Shown here: in pieces, positions 15,940-23,386 of the stretch
Layout: each line of letters opens with the position of its first letter
Position numbering within the stretch: the stretch's first letter is position 1
Assembly (NCBI GenBank): GCA_002335385.1
Contig: DCVK01000046.1
Location: 1 to 30,069 of the forward strand
Direction: 5' to 3'
Source: Candidatus Aminicenantes bacterium UBA2190
Lineage (GTDB): Bacteria; Acidobacteriota; Aminicenantia; UBA2199
Length of the DNA stretch: 30,069 nucleotides
Notes under the pieces: model-generated
Told to the model about the DNA's origin: nothing
Databases searched by the model: none
What the model saw: the letters and a program-made list of their open reading frames with translations, nothing else
Translations under genes and position numbers: made by a program

Positions 15940-16191
15940 TCAATGCGGCTGCTGCTCGAAACTCTCGATGATTTCCAAATTGTAACGCCTTCGTTGTTTC
16001 ATGCCGGCGGCGGCCAGGATAGTACGGATGGCGCGGGCGGTCCTTCCCTGCTTGCCGATCACCTTGCCCAGATCGGATTGGTGAACGCGAAGTTCCAGGA
16101 TGGTGGTCTGCTCGCCATCGATTTGAGTCACCGTGACCTGATCGGGATTGTCAACCAGAGATCTGCATACCATCTCCACTAGTTGTTTCAA
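15940..16191 (-). CDS. khpA: KH-domain RNA-binding protein KhpA (YlqC)
   Basis: 83 aa, a single type II KH domain with the GxxG loop in LGKVIGKQGRTARAIRTIL. KhpA proteins bind RNA together with KhpB and usually sit between rpsP and rimM, as here. The start is TTG (16189-16191) with GGAGG five bases before it; there is no ATG in a sensible position. It ends in TGA, in the same frame as rimM. Confidence 0.93.
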   Translation of the reverse strand: MKQLVEMVCRSLVDNPDQVTVTQIDGEQTTILELRVHQSDLGKVIGKQGRTARAIRTILAAAGMKQRRRYNLEIIESFEQQPH

Positions 16192-16201
16192 GCTGCCCTC
16201 C

Positions 16202-16444
16202 TTACTTCCCTGTATTTAGTTTCTTCACGAGCGATTTGACCGTCACGGACGGCTGGGCCCCCTTGCGGATCCACTGGTTGTATTTCTCCATGTCGATCTT
16301 GATCTGGGCCGGGGCGGTCATGGGGCTGTATTGGCCGAGCAATTCGATATATCTCGATTCCCTGGGCTTCTCCCTGTCCACGGCGATGATGCGGTAATGC
16401 GGCTTCTTTTTCCCTCCGAATCTTGTCAGGCGGATAACGACCAT
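16202..16444 (-). CDS. rpsP: 30S ribosomal protein S16
   Basis: 80 aa. VVIRLTRFGGKKKPHYRIIA and DREKPRESRYIELLGQYSP are the S16 signature. It begins at an ATG with AGGAG nine bases upstream, 36 nt after ffh. The khpA start follows 10 nt after its TAA. It is the only gene of the ffh-to-trmD block with an ATG start. Confidence 0.97.
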   Translation of the reverse strand: MVVIRLTRFGGKKKPHYRIIAVDREKPRESRYIELLGQYSPMTAPAQIKIDMEKYNQWIRKGAQPSVTVKSLVKKLNTGK

Positions 16445-16480
16445 GAAAGTTGCTCCTAAGTGAACTTGCGAAACAACAAT

Positions 16481-17812
16481 CTACCTTATTTTGGAAAAAT
16501 TGTCAAATTTTTTAAGCATCTTGCGGAAAAAGGGCTTTTTGAAGTTCTTCTTCATCTCCAGGTAGCTTTTCAGCACCTGGTTGACCTCGGAGACGGGCCG
16601 CCCCGACCCGCGCGCGATGCGCAGGCGGCGGCGGCCGTCGATGATCCTGGGATTCTCGCGCTCCTTGCGGTTCATCGACTCGATCACCGCCATCAGGTGG
16701 CGCACCCGCTTCTCGTCGACATGGACGCCGGCCAGATTGCCCTTGAAGCCCATGCCGGGCAGCATGCCCATGATCTCCTCCATGGGGCCCAGCTTCTCCA
16801 TCTGCTTCAGCTGGGCCAGGAAGTCGTCCATGCCGAACTCGTTCTCCAGCAGGCGCCGCGACAGGGCCTCGGCCTGCTTTTCGTCGAACTGCTTCTGCGC
16901 CTTTTCGATCAGGGTCAGCACGTCGCCCATGCCCAGGATCTTGGAGGCCAGGCGCCCGGGGTGGAATGGCTGCAGGTCTCCCGGCTTCTCGCCGGTGCCG
17001 ATGAACTTGATCGGCCGGCCGGTGACGCTGACGATGGAGAGGGCTGCCCCGCCGCGGGCGTCGGCGTCGAGCTTCGTCAGGATGATCGAATCGATGCCGA
17101 TCTTTTCGGCGAACGCCTGGGCTGAAAGGACCGCGTCCTGACCGGTGAGGGCGTCGGCCACGTAGACGGTCTCGGCCGGCTGCAGCGCCTCCTTGACCCG
17201 GCGCAACTCCGCCATCAGCTCATCCTCGACGTGCAGGCGTCCGGCGGTGTCGGCGATGACGTAATCGTAGCCGGTGGCCAGCGCCGTCTTTCTAAGCTCG
17301 CGGGCCAGCTCGGCCAGGTCGCGGCTTTCGCCGCGGAAGAAGGCGATGCCGCTGTCGCGGGCGATGGTCTCCAGCTGCTCGCCGGCGGCCAGGCGCTTCA
17401 GGTCGAACGAACAGAGCAGGGAGCTCTTGTCCAACCCCTGCAGGTGCAGCGCCAGCTTGCCGGCGCTGGTGGTCTTGCCCGAGCCCTGCAGCCCGGCCAG
17501 CATGATGACGGTCGGCTTAAGCGGACTGCGGTTCAGCTCGCGGTTCTCCGAGCCCAGCATGGCGGTCAGCTCCTGCTGGACGATCTGGATCACCTGCTGG
17601 GTGGGGTTGAGGCTCTCGTGCACCTCACGGCCCATGGACTGGCTGCGCACGTTCTCGACGAACTGCTTGACCACCTTGAAATTGACGTCGGCCTCGAGCA
17701 GCGTCAGGCGGATCTCGCGCAGGGCCTCGCGCATGTTCTCCTCGGTGACCTTCACCTCGCCGCGCAAGTAGCGCAGCACCTTGCCGAGGCGTTCGCTCAA
17801 CCCTTCCAGCAC
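16481..17812 (-). CDS. ffh: Signal recognition particle GTPase Ffh (SRP54)
   Basis: 443 aa, full length. The N domain (1-85) is followed by the G domain with P-loop GLQGSGKTTSAGKLA (107-121), DTAGRLHVEDELM and TKLDADARGGAAL. A Met-rich M domain (about 300-430, FGMDDFLAQLKQMEKLGPM and MGMLPGM) binds 4.5S RNA and signal peptides. The usual DxxRPAA motif reads DLKRLAAGEQL, with Leu in place of Pro, which is uncommon but not obviously inactivating. The start is GTG (17810-17812), with a GAGG SD that overlaps the stop of the upstream peptidase gene. No separate promoter was seen, so the peptidase promoter may drive it. Confidence 0.97.
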   Translation of the reverse strand: MLEGLSERLGKVLRYLRGEVKVTEENMREALREIRLTLLEADVNFKVVKQFVENVRSQSMGREVHESLNPTQQVIQIVQQELTAMLGSENRELNRSPLKPTVIMLAGLQGSGKTTSAGKLALHLQGLDKSSLLCSFDLKRLAAGEQLETIARDSGIAFFRGESRDLAELARELRKTALATGYDYVIADTAGRLHVEDELMAELRRVKEALQPAETVYVADALTGQDAVLSAQAFAEKIGIDSIILTKLDADARGGAALSIVSVTGRPIKFIGTGEKPGDLQPFHPGRLASKILGMGDVLTLIEKAQKQFDEKQAEALSRRLLENEFGMDDFLAQLKQMEKLGPMEEIMGMLPGMGFKGNLAGVHVDEKRVRHLMAVIESMNRKERENPRIIDGRRRLRIARGSGRPVSEVNQVLKSYLEMKKNFKKPFFRKMLKKFDNFSKIR

Positions 17813-17819
17813 GGGCGCC

Positions 17820-19445
17820 TCACTCGCTCAGCATGGGGACGGCGGGCCGCTTCGACAGGCGCAGTACGGGATAGGGGCCGGGGCGGTTGCTCCACTGCTG
17901 GACGATGACGCGGTTGAAGAAGCCCCAGGCCGCCAGGCTGTCGACCGATTCGGGCTCGAGCAGCACCGGCACCAGGCGCGCCAGGGGCTGGTCCAGTCCG
18001 ATGAAGTAGGATCCGGCCGGGATATCGACCTCGGTCCTTTCATAGTTGCCCTGGATGGTGTTCTGCACCCGGCCCTGGTAGATGCTCTTGCCCGTCTGGA
18101 CGGCGGCTATCTGGAAACTTTCGGCCTCGGCGCGGAAGCCCTCCAGGACGCGCTCGATGCGGATGCCGTGGCGCTTCAAATTGGCCAGGACTTCGGGCTG
18201 GTGGGGCGCCAGGACGTAGCCGGCGGGCAGCGGCAGCGTGCGGCTGGGCACGGCCAGAGAAAAATAGGGGATCGTATAATCCTTCAGCGTGTCGGTCTTC
18301 CTCATGATGAACTCACCCGCCCAGGGGGGATGCTTGGCGCGGTCCTCGGGCTTGATGGCTTCCTTGACGAATTCGTAGCTCTTGACCGTCACGTCGAAGA
18401 GCCGCTCCAGCTTGAACTCCAGGACAAATTCGCCACGGCTGAACTGGGCGGCCGTGTCACGGTCGCAGCGGCGCGCCATCTCGGCCATGGCGCCGATGTT
18501 CTTGGCGGTATAGGCCAGGATGGAGGCGACGAAGGCCCGCGAGGCGAGGACGCGGGTCTTGAAGTCGGCATAGGAGTAGTTCTCGTCCAGCACGCTGAAG
18601 CGGTTGCGCAGCCCCACGTAATTGGAGCCGTAGCGGGCCTCCAGGGCATCGTTCTCCCACCCCTTCTCCGGGAACTCGCGGTCGGCGAAGTTGCCGTAGG
18701 GGAGGCTGTCGAATCCATGGACGGTCTTGAGCGTACGGGCCACAGCGGGGAACAGCTTGCGCCACATGTAGTCGGACAGGGCCGGGTCGCCGTTGGGATG
18801 GAGCAGGGTCGAATAGGTGACCGGCTCGCGGTGATAGGAGCCGTTGGTGGTGTGCATATCCACGGTCAGCACCGGGTCCCAGGCATTGAGCAGGCCGACC
18901 AGGGCCTGGACCTCCGGCGACTCCAGCTTCATGTAGTCGCGGTTCAGGTCGAGGTTCTGGCCATTGTGGCGCACTCCGGCCAGCTCGGGGCCGAGGTCGC
19001 GGCGGTTGTGTCCCAGCTTGTCGTTGCCGTCGGCGTTGAAGATCGGGATAAAAAGCAGCACCTGGGAGTCGAGCAGGCCGGGGAATTTGCCGAAGGCGAT
19101 GTCGCGGATGAGCATCAGCGACGCCTCCTTGCCCTCGACCTCGCCGGCATGGATGTTGGCCATTACCAGCACCGCCGGCTTGCCGTACAGCGCCAGGTCG
19201 CTCGGCCGGCTCACCTTCTCCCGGCTCACCACCACCAGGGGGATCATGCGCCCCTCGCTGGAAGTGGCCAACGGCAACACCTTCACCATGTCGGATCTCC
19301 CTTGCACCTGGCGCAGGAAATCCATGACATCGTCAACCAGGGACGTTTTTGCGTAATCCGAGCTCTCGGCCACGGTCAGGATTCCGTCGGCCGGCAGCAG
19401 CATCGACAGCAGGCAGATCACCAGCAGGGAAATGGTTCGCTTCAT
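17820..19445 (-). CDS. Exported M14-family zinc carboxypeptidase
   Basis: 541 aa. A signal peptide (KRTISLLVICLLSMLLPADG) is followed by an M14 domain. The zinc site is His99/Glu102 in MANIHAGEVEGKEA plus His198 in VDMHTTNG. LDLNRDYMKLES supplies the substrate-binding Asn-Arg pair and VLDENYSYADF lies in the later part of the domain. Residues beyond about 350 form an extra beta-rich C-terminal region. It probably trims peptides or peptidoglycan stems outside the cytoplasm. The SD is GGAGG four bases before the ATG. It heads the ffh operon, an unexpected partner for translation genes. Confidence 0.9.
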   Translation of the reverse strand: MKRTISLLVICLLSMLLPADGILTVAESSDYAKTSLVDDVMDFLRQVQGRSDMVKVLPLATSSEGRMIPLVVVSREKVSRPSDLALYGKPAVLVMANIHAGEVEGKEASLMLIRDIAFGKFPGLLDSQVLLFIPIFNADGNDKLGHNRRDLGPELAGVRHNGQNLDLNRDYMKLESPEVQALVGLLNAWDPVLTVDMHTTNGSYHREPVTYSTLLHPNGDPALSDYMWRKLFPAVARTLKTVHGFDSLPYGNFADREFPEKGWENDALEARYGSNYVGLRNRFSVLDENYSYADFKTRVLASRAFVASILAYTAKNIGAMAEMARRCDRDTAAQFSRGEFVLEFKLERLFDVTVKSYEFVKEAIKPEDRAKHPPWAGEFIMRKTDTLKDYTIPYFSLAVPSRTLPLPAGYVLAPHQPEVLANLKRHGIRIERVLEGFRAEAESFQIAAVQTGKSIYQGRVQNTIQGNYERTEVDIPAGSYFIGLDQPLARLVPVLLEPESVDSLAAWGFFNRVIVQQWSNRPGPYPVLRLSKRPAVPMLSE

Positions 19446-19462
19446 CGGGCCTCCAAGAATGG

Positions 19463-19468
19463 ATTATA
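19463..19468 (-). promoter_or_regulatory. -10 box of the M14 peptidase/ffh operon
   Basis: A perfect TATAAT on the minus strand at 19463-19468. The best -35 at 17-nt spacing (TTTCAC) is poor. Transcription would begin near 19456, leaving only about 11 nt, just including the GGAGG SD, before the ATG. Confidence 0.4.
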
Positions 19469-19690
19469 GCCGAGATTCAGTGTCAGTGAAAGTGCTCTTG
19501 TTGGTGAACAGCACGAAAACGGGATAAAAAAGACATCTTGATCATTACTTCCCGGCCGGGTCTTGCCCTTTCCCGCTGATTTGGCGAGTTTTTTTACCTG
19601 CACCAGCACGATCACTATCACTGCCGTTTAATGGCTACTGCATTGGACTTTCAGCTAATAAAAAAATTTTATCCTTTTGCTATGGGCCAC

Positions 19691-19719
19691 TTGACATTTT
19701 TTTATCGGCTTTCTATACT
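19691..19719 (+). promoter_or_regulatory. Strong sigma70 promoter of sodA
   Basis: TTGACA (19691-19696), a 17-nt spacer with seven T residues, and TATACT (19714-19719). The expected start is near 19726, giving a leader of about 30 nt that contains the GGAGG SD. Confidence 0.75.
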
Positions 19720-19755
19720 AATAACCGCAACAAGTAAAGATTTTTTGGAGGTCAC

Positions 19756-20367
19756 ATGGAAAAGAAGCCCTATGTTCTTCCACAATTGGTTTTTGGCTAC
19801 AAGGACCTGGAACCATACATCTCGGAAGCGCAACTGCAACTGCACCACCAGAAGCACCATGCCGCCTATGTCAACGCAGCCAACGCCATTCTGGAGACGC
19901 TGGACAAGAACCGCAGCGAGGGTGTCGACGGCGACGCCAAAGCCCTGAGCAAGGCATTCTCCTTCAATGCCGCCGGCCACCTGCTGCACTCCCTGTTCTG
20001 GGAAAACCTGGCTCCGGCCGCGGGGACGACACCCAAGCCTCAGGGACTCTTGGCCAAGGCCATCGACTCCGAATTCGGCTCCTTCGAGCGATTCAAGAAG
20101 GAGTTCAGCCAGACCGCGATCACGACCGAGGGATCGGGCTGGGCGGCCCTGGTCTACTGCCGCCAGACAGGTCGGCCGCTGCTGATGCAGGTCGAAAAGC
20201 ACAATACCAACGTCATCCCCATGTTCCGCGTCCTGTTGGTGCTCGACGTCTGGGAGCACGCTTACTACCTGGACTACAAGAACGACCGCGCCAAGTTCGT
20301 CGAGTCCTTCTGGAACATCGTCAACTGGACGGAAGTGAACGACCGGCTCGAAGCCATCCTCAAATAA
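19756..20367 (+). CDS. sodA: Iron/manganese superoxide dismutase, methanogen-like
   Basis: 203 aa, cytoplasmic, no signal peptide. Metal ligands are His30 (QLHHQKHHAAYVN), His78 (AAGHLLHSLFWENL), and the Asp and His of LDVWEHAYYLDYKND. It carries QVEKHNTNVIP where E. coli-type enzymes have the outer-sphere Gln region. Together with QLHHQKHH this resembles the superoxide dismutases of methanogens such as Methanothermobacter (comparison from memory). Metal choice (Fe or cambialistic) cannot be fixed from sequence. The SD is GGAGG four bases before the ATG. Its TAA overlaps the ogt ATG, so superoxide removal and DNA alkyl repair are co-expressed. Confidence 0.95.
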   Translation: MEKKPYVLPQLVFGYKDLEPYISEAQLQLHHQKHHAAYVNAANAILETLDKNRSEGVDGDAKALSKAFSFNAAGHLLHSLFWENLAPAAGTTPKPQGLLAKAIDSEFGSFERFKKEFSQTAITTEGSGWAALVYCRQTGRPLLMQVEKHNTNVIPMFRVLLVLDVWEHAYYLDYKNDRAKFVESFWNIVNWTEVNDRLEAILK

Positions 20368-20873
20368 TGCCCGCCAAAGTTCCCGGCAGGACCGCGAAGA
20401 AGATCGCCAGCGCCAGCGCATACGTCCAGTCCCCCATCGGCTTCCTGCGTGTCTCCGGGAATGAAAAATGGGTGCAGGCCGTCGAATTCTGCGAGAAACC
20501 CGGCCCGGAGACCGATCACATTCCCGCTTGCCTGCGCCTGGCCTGCCTGCAGCTGGACGAATACTTCCAGGGCAAGCGCAGCAAATTCGAGATCCCGCTC
20601 AATCTGCGAGGCACGGTCTTTCAGAAGCAGGTATGGGCGGCACTGCGCAAGGTACCATTCGGCCGCACCCTCTCCTACGGGGCCATCGCCCGCGCCATTC
20701 GCCACCCTTATTCCGGCCGGGCCGTAGGCGGTGCCAACCATCGCAACCCGGTGGCCATCATCGTCCCCTGCCATCGCATCATCGGCCACAACGGGCGCCT
20801 GACCGGCTACGGCGGCGGCCTTTGGCGCAAGCAGTGGCTGCTGGACCACGAAAGAAAAGTATCCGGCCGCTGA
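20367..20873 (+). CDS. ogt: Methylated-DNA--protein-cysteine methyltransferase (O6-alkylguanine repair)
   Basis: 168 aa. The active site is IIVPCHRIIG with acceptor Cys135. The helix-turn-helix and Arg-finger region reads GRTLSYGAIARAI and AVGGANHRNPV, and the C-terminus is LTGYGGGLWRKQWLLDHE. It removes alkyl groups from O6 of guanine by suicidal transfer. The length matches Ogt/MGMT without an Ada domain. The start codon shares its A with the sodA stop (TAATG) and no separate promoter was seen. Confidence 0.96.
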   Translation: MPAKVPGRTAKKIASASAYVQSPIGFLRVSGNEKWVQAVEFCEKPGPETDHIPACLRLACLQLDEYFQGKRSKFEIPLNLRGTVFQKQVWAALRKVPFGRTLSYGAIARAIRHPYSGRAVGGANHRNPVAIIVPCHRIIGHNGRLTGYGGGLWRKQWLLDHERKVSGR

Positions 20874-20893
20874 AGCGCAAAGGCCATGCCGGC

Positions 20894-20921
20894 TTGACTT
20901 TTCGGCGCCGTCGGCTACAAT
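20894..20921 (+). promoter_or_regulatory. Promoter of the DUF4388 gene
   Basis: TTGACT (20894-20899) and TACAAT (20916-20921) with a 16-nt spacer. Transcription would start near 20928, about 40 nt before the ATG. Confidence 0.65.
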
Positions 20922-20968
20922 GAGCCGGGCGATGCCCGCACCCGGATCGCACGCCCGGCGGAGGACAC

Positions 20969-22657
20969 ATGATCCCGGATCAAGGTACGCTGAATGAGAC
21001 GGCCCCGACCGGGCTGCTGCTCTCCCTCTTCGAGAAGAGCCAGACCGGGATCCTCTATTTCCGGCAGAACGAAATCCTGAAGGTCTTTTATCTCAACCGC
21101 GGCAAGATCAGCTGGGCCATCTCCTCGGACGAGTCGGACCGCATCGACCAAATCCTGCTGGCCAGGAAGCTGGTCGCGCCCGAAGCCCTGGCTCCCTTCC
21201 AGGCCGGAAACAAGATCAGTGAGACCTTCGGCAAGATCCTGGTGGAGAACGGCATCCTCACCCTCGACGGCCTGATCCAGGCCACGCGCGAGCAGGTCCG
21301 GAATATCGCATTCAGCGTCATGCGCTGGAGCAGCGGCAACTACCAGCTGGTACAGGAATCGCCGCCCAACCGCCTGGTCAGCCTGGACATCGATATTTCC
21401 GCTGTCGTCGCCCAGTACATTCTGGAGCACATGGACGTGAACATCGTCTGGGAGGAGATGGGTTCCCTCTCGGGCGACCTGCAGCAGGACTCCGACCCCG
21501 GAAAAATGCGCCGGTACTCCCTCGACGCCGAGCAGCAGGAGGTTCTCGCCCACTTCCGCGAGCCCCGGCGTTTGGAGTCGGTGCTGCTTGATTTCCCGGC
21601 CGAACGCAAGCACCGCATCCTGAAGCTCCTGTACTTCTTCTTCCTGACCGGATTGCTGAGGAAGAAAGAGGCGGAAAGGAGCACCCACATCGATTTCAAG
21701 GAACTGGACAGCCTGTTCGGCCAGCCCCAGGCAAACGCCCCGGATGAGGTCGATATCGAGATGCCGGCCATGATCGACGAGTCCGCCATCCAGGACATCC
21801 CTCTGACTGAAATGCCCGAGATCACGATGGAAAAGGAGACGCCGGCCGCGGAGCCCGAGCTGCCTGAGCTCCCCGACCTCATGCCTGACGAAGCGCTGGA
21901 AGCGAAAGCAAGGATCAGCGAGCCAGCGGCTGAGCGCCAGGAATCGACGGCGCGCCCCCAACCCCAGTCTTTCCTGAGGCCGGAAAAGCAGAAACCCCGC
22001 TGGCTGAGCATCCCCGTCCTGTCCATCCTTCTGGTCGCCTTCCTCGTCGGCGCATTCCTGTGGCTTACCCGCGGCGACGACCCGCCGGCACAAGTAGCGG
22101 CAAGGGCGGCCACGGCCAAGGAACGGCCGCGGCAGACCGTCTCGCAAAAAGAATCCCCAGCGGTCCCGGCGGCCAAAGCGACGGCAGCGGGTGCCGACAA
22201 GACCCTTGACACGAGTGCGGACGGCCTTCCGGGCGAGGATATCACCACTCCGCAAGCCACAACGCCGGAGCCAGCGGCCACAGAGCCGGCCTTGCCTCCA
22301 AGCGCCGCCCCGCGGGCCGGCGACCCCCAGGTCTGGAAGCACTTCGCCGCCGGCAATTTTCGGGCCGCGGGCGACATATGGCGCAACGAAATGATCGCCG
22401 CCAGCGTCAAGTTCAGCATCCTGTTGGAGATGGACTGCCAGAAGGCATCGGTACGCAGCGCTTACCGCCACATCGACGACCAGAAAGACTTTTTCCTGTT
22501 GAACAGGGCCAGCCATGACAACCGCAACTGCTGGCTGGTCCTGTGGGGCAGGTTCCGCACCGCCGACGAGGCGGCGCTGGCCATGAAGCTGGTGCCCGAG
22601 TACTTCCTGAAACAGAGCAACCCGCCTTCGGTCATAGAACTGGCGCCATATCTGTAA
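20969..22657 (+). CDS. Membrane-anchored DUF4388 (PATAN) protein with extracytoplasmic C-terminal domain
   Basis: 562 aa. Residues about 10-130 are a DUF4388/PATAN domain (TGLLLSLFEKSQTGILYFRQ, VFYLNRGKISWAIS), found in PatA-type regulators and gliding or signalling proteins. Residues about 180-250 look like a winged-helix-type region (DAEQQEVLAHF, KHRILKLLYFFFLTGLL). An acidic stretch then leads to one TM helix (346-367) and a Pro/Ala linker. The C-terminal part (about 455-562) has AGNFRAAGDIWRNEM then FSILLEMDCQ and CWLVLWGRFRTADEAALA, which looks SPOR-like. The first part of this module resembles the C-terminal part of the kinase at 23981-25774. The SD is GGAGG. Role unknown; it could link envelope state to a cytoplasmic response. 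Confidence 0.82.
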   Translation: MIPDQGTLNETAPTGLLLSLFEKSQTGILYFRQNEILKVFYLNRGKISWAISSDESDRIDQILLARKLVAPEALAPFQAGNKISETFGKILVENGILTLDGLIQATREQVRNIAFSVMRWSSGNYQLVQESPPNRLVSLDIDISAVVAQYILEHMDVNIVWEEMGSLSGDLQQDSDPGKMRRYSLDAEQQEVLAHFREPRRLESVLLDFPAERKHRILKLLYFFFLTGLLRKKEAERSTHIDFKELDSLFGQPQANAPDEVDIEMPAMIDESAIQDIPLTEMPEITMEKETPAAEPELPELPDLMPDEALEAKARISEPAAERQESTARPQPQSFLRPEKQKPRWLSIPVLSILLVAFLVGAFLWLTRGDDPPAQVAARAATAKERPRQTVSQKESPAVPAAKATAAGADKTLDTSADGLPGEDITTPQATTPEPAATEPALPPSAAPRAGDPQVWKHFAAGNFRAAGDIWRNEMIAASVKFSILLEMDCQKASVRSAYRHIDDQKDFFLLNRASHDNRNCWLVLWGRFRTADEAALAMKLVPEYFLKQSNPPSVIELAPYL

Positions 22658-22670
22658 TCTCACGCCCTGT

Positions 22671-22700
22671 CGTGACGCGTGACGCGTAACGAGTGACGCG
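22671..22700. repeat. GTGACGC heptad repeat, copy 1
   Basis: Plus-strand heptads GTGACGC, GTGACGC, GTAACGA, GTGACGC start at 22672, 15 nt after the stop of the DUF4388 gene. Because 7 is not a multiple of 3, the TGA/TAA in successive units gives stop codons in all three plus-strand frames. Confidence 0.75.
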
Positions 22701-22886
22701 GAAAAACAAATACGAACTGAAGAAGAAATCCAAGCATCAAATCCATTGTTCTATGGAACCTGCGCTCATGCCGACTTCGAGGTAAAAAAGGGCAAAAGTG
22801 CAACGTGATGAAGCGAGTCCGGCTGCTTATTTTTTTTTGAACTGCTTTGGAATTTGGCGCTGGGGATGCGGATTTTTTTCTTCCCT
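22701..22886. other. 186-bp segment between facing heptad repeats
   Basis: It holds no gene. It is more AT-rich than its surroundings and has T-runs at about 22829-22838 and 22872-22879. A weak AGC/GCT stem before the first run could help end the plus-strand transcript. With the 28-bp flanking inverted repeats (25 of 28 bases alike) the whole of 22671-22914 has the outline of a small MITE-like element, but no transposase or target duplication was seen. Confidence 0.35.
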
Positions 22887-22914
22887 CGTCACGCGTCACG
22901 CGTTACGCGTCACG
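22887..22914. repeat. GTGACGC heptad repeat, copy 2 (inverted)
   Basis: Plus-strand CGTCACG, CGTCACG, CGTTACG, CGTCACG, i.e. GTGACGC units on the minus strand. It lies 11 nt after the stop of the minus-strand thioredoxin-like gene and gives stop codons in all three minus-strand frames. It is the mirror image of copy 1. Confidence 0.75.
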
Positions 22915-22925
22915 AAGTCATGTTT

Positions 22926-23378
22926 TCAGAGCAATATGGCCAGCATGTCTTCCAAGATCGACAATTTGGGCGTCTCGATGATGCGTCCCTTTTCCGCACC
23001 GTCCTTGTAGAAGATGAACGTCGGCACCCGCTCCACCGACTTTTCCTCGACGTAGTATTTCTGCTCCGGCGCCGCCTTGCGCCCCACTTCGTAGAGACAA
23101 ACCGTCAGCCCGGGAGCGTCCAGCACATCCAGGATCTTCAGGAACACCGGGACATGGTCCCTGGAATCGCTGCACCAACTGCCGAGATAGACGTCGATCC
23201 TCATCTCCGGCGCCTTGTTCTTCAGCGTCGCGATCAACCCGGCATCCGGGATATAGGCGTCGTAGATACTTTTCCACTCAAGATCCCGCAGGATATCGCC
23301 CCTGTCGACCGCCTCCTGCCCCCGGGCGCAGAGGCAAGCCAGCCACAGCGCGAGTCCGCACATGATGAGTCTCTTCAT
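22926..23378 (-). CDS. Exported thioredoxin-like protein with a single active-site cysteine
   Basis: 150 aa. A hydrophobic signal segment (MKRLIMCGLALWLACLCARG) is followed by a thioredoxin fold. The active-site loop is YLGSWCSDSRDHVP (Cys69-Ser-Asp-Ser), so only the first cysteine of CxxC is present, and RVPTFIFYKDG carries the cis-Pro. WC-x-DS proteins of this kind are known in other bacteria; a monothiol site fits reduction through a mixed disulfide or a non-redox role. The SD AGGAG lies seven bases before the ATG, and the FHA gene stop is 8 nt upstream. Last gene of the kinase operon. Confidence 0.87.
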   Translation of the reverse strand: MKRLIMCGLALWLACLCARGQEAVDRGDILRDLEWKSIYDAYIPDAGLIATLKNKAPEMRIDVYLGSWCSDSRDHVPVFLKILDVLDAPGLTVCLYEVGRKAAPEQKYYVEEKSVERVPTFIFYKDGAEKGRIIETPKLSILEDMLAILL

Positions 23379-23386
23379 GAGGTCTC

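Larger units (their letters stand above)
19446..19755. other. 310-nt divergent intergenic region between the M14 peptidase and sodA
   Basis: It holds the promoter elements of both flanking genes (listed separately). An AT-rich tract at about 19659-19675, upstream of the sodA -35, could act as an UP element. No coding sequence or strong hairpin was seen in 19470-19655. Confidence 0.6.

Noticed and set aside
16202..17812. Horizontal transfer of the ffh-rpsP block because of the Leu in the DxxRPAA motif
   Set aside because: Gene order and base composition are ordinary for a bacterial chromosome; one substitution is not enough.
22671..22914. CRISPR array or IS terminal repeats
   Set aside because: Units are only 7 bp, contiguous and without spacers, and there is no transposase or cas gene nearby. 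They are kept as tandem repeats; a MITE origin is only suggested.
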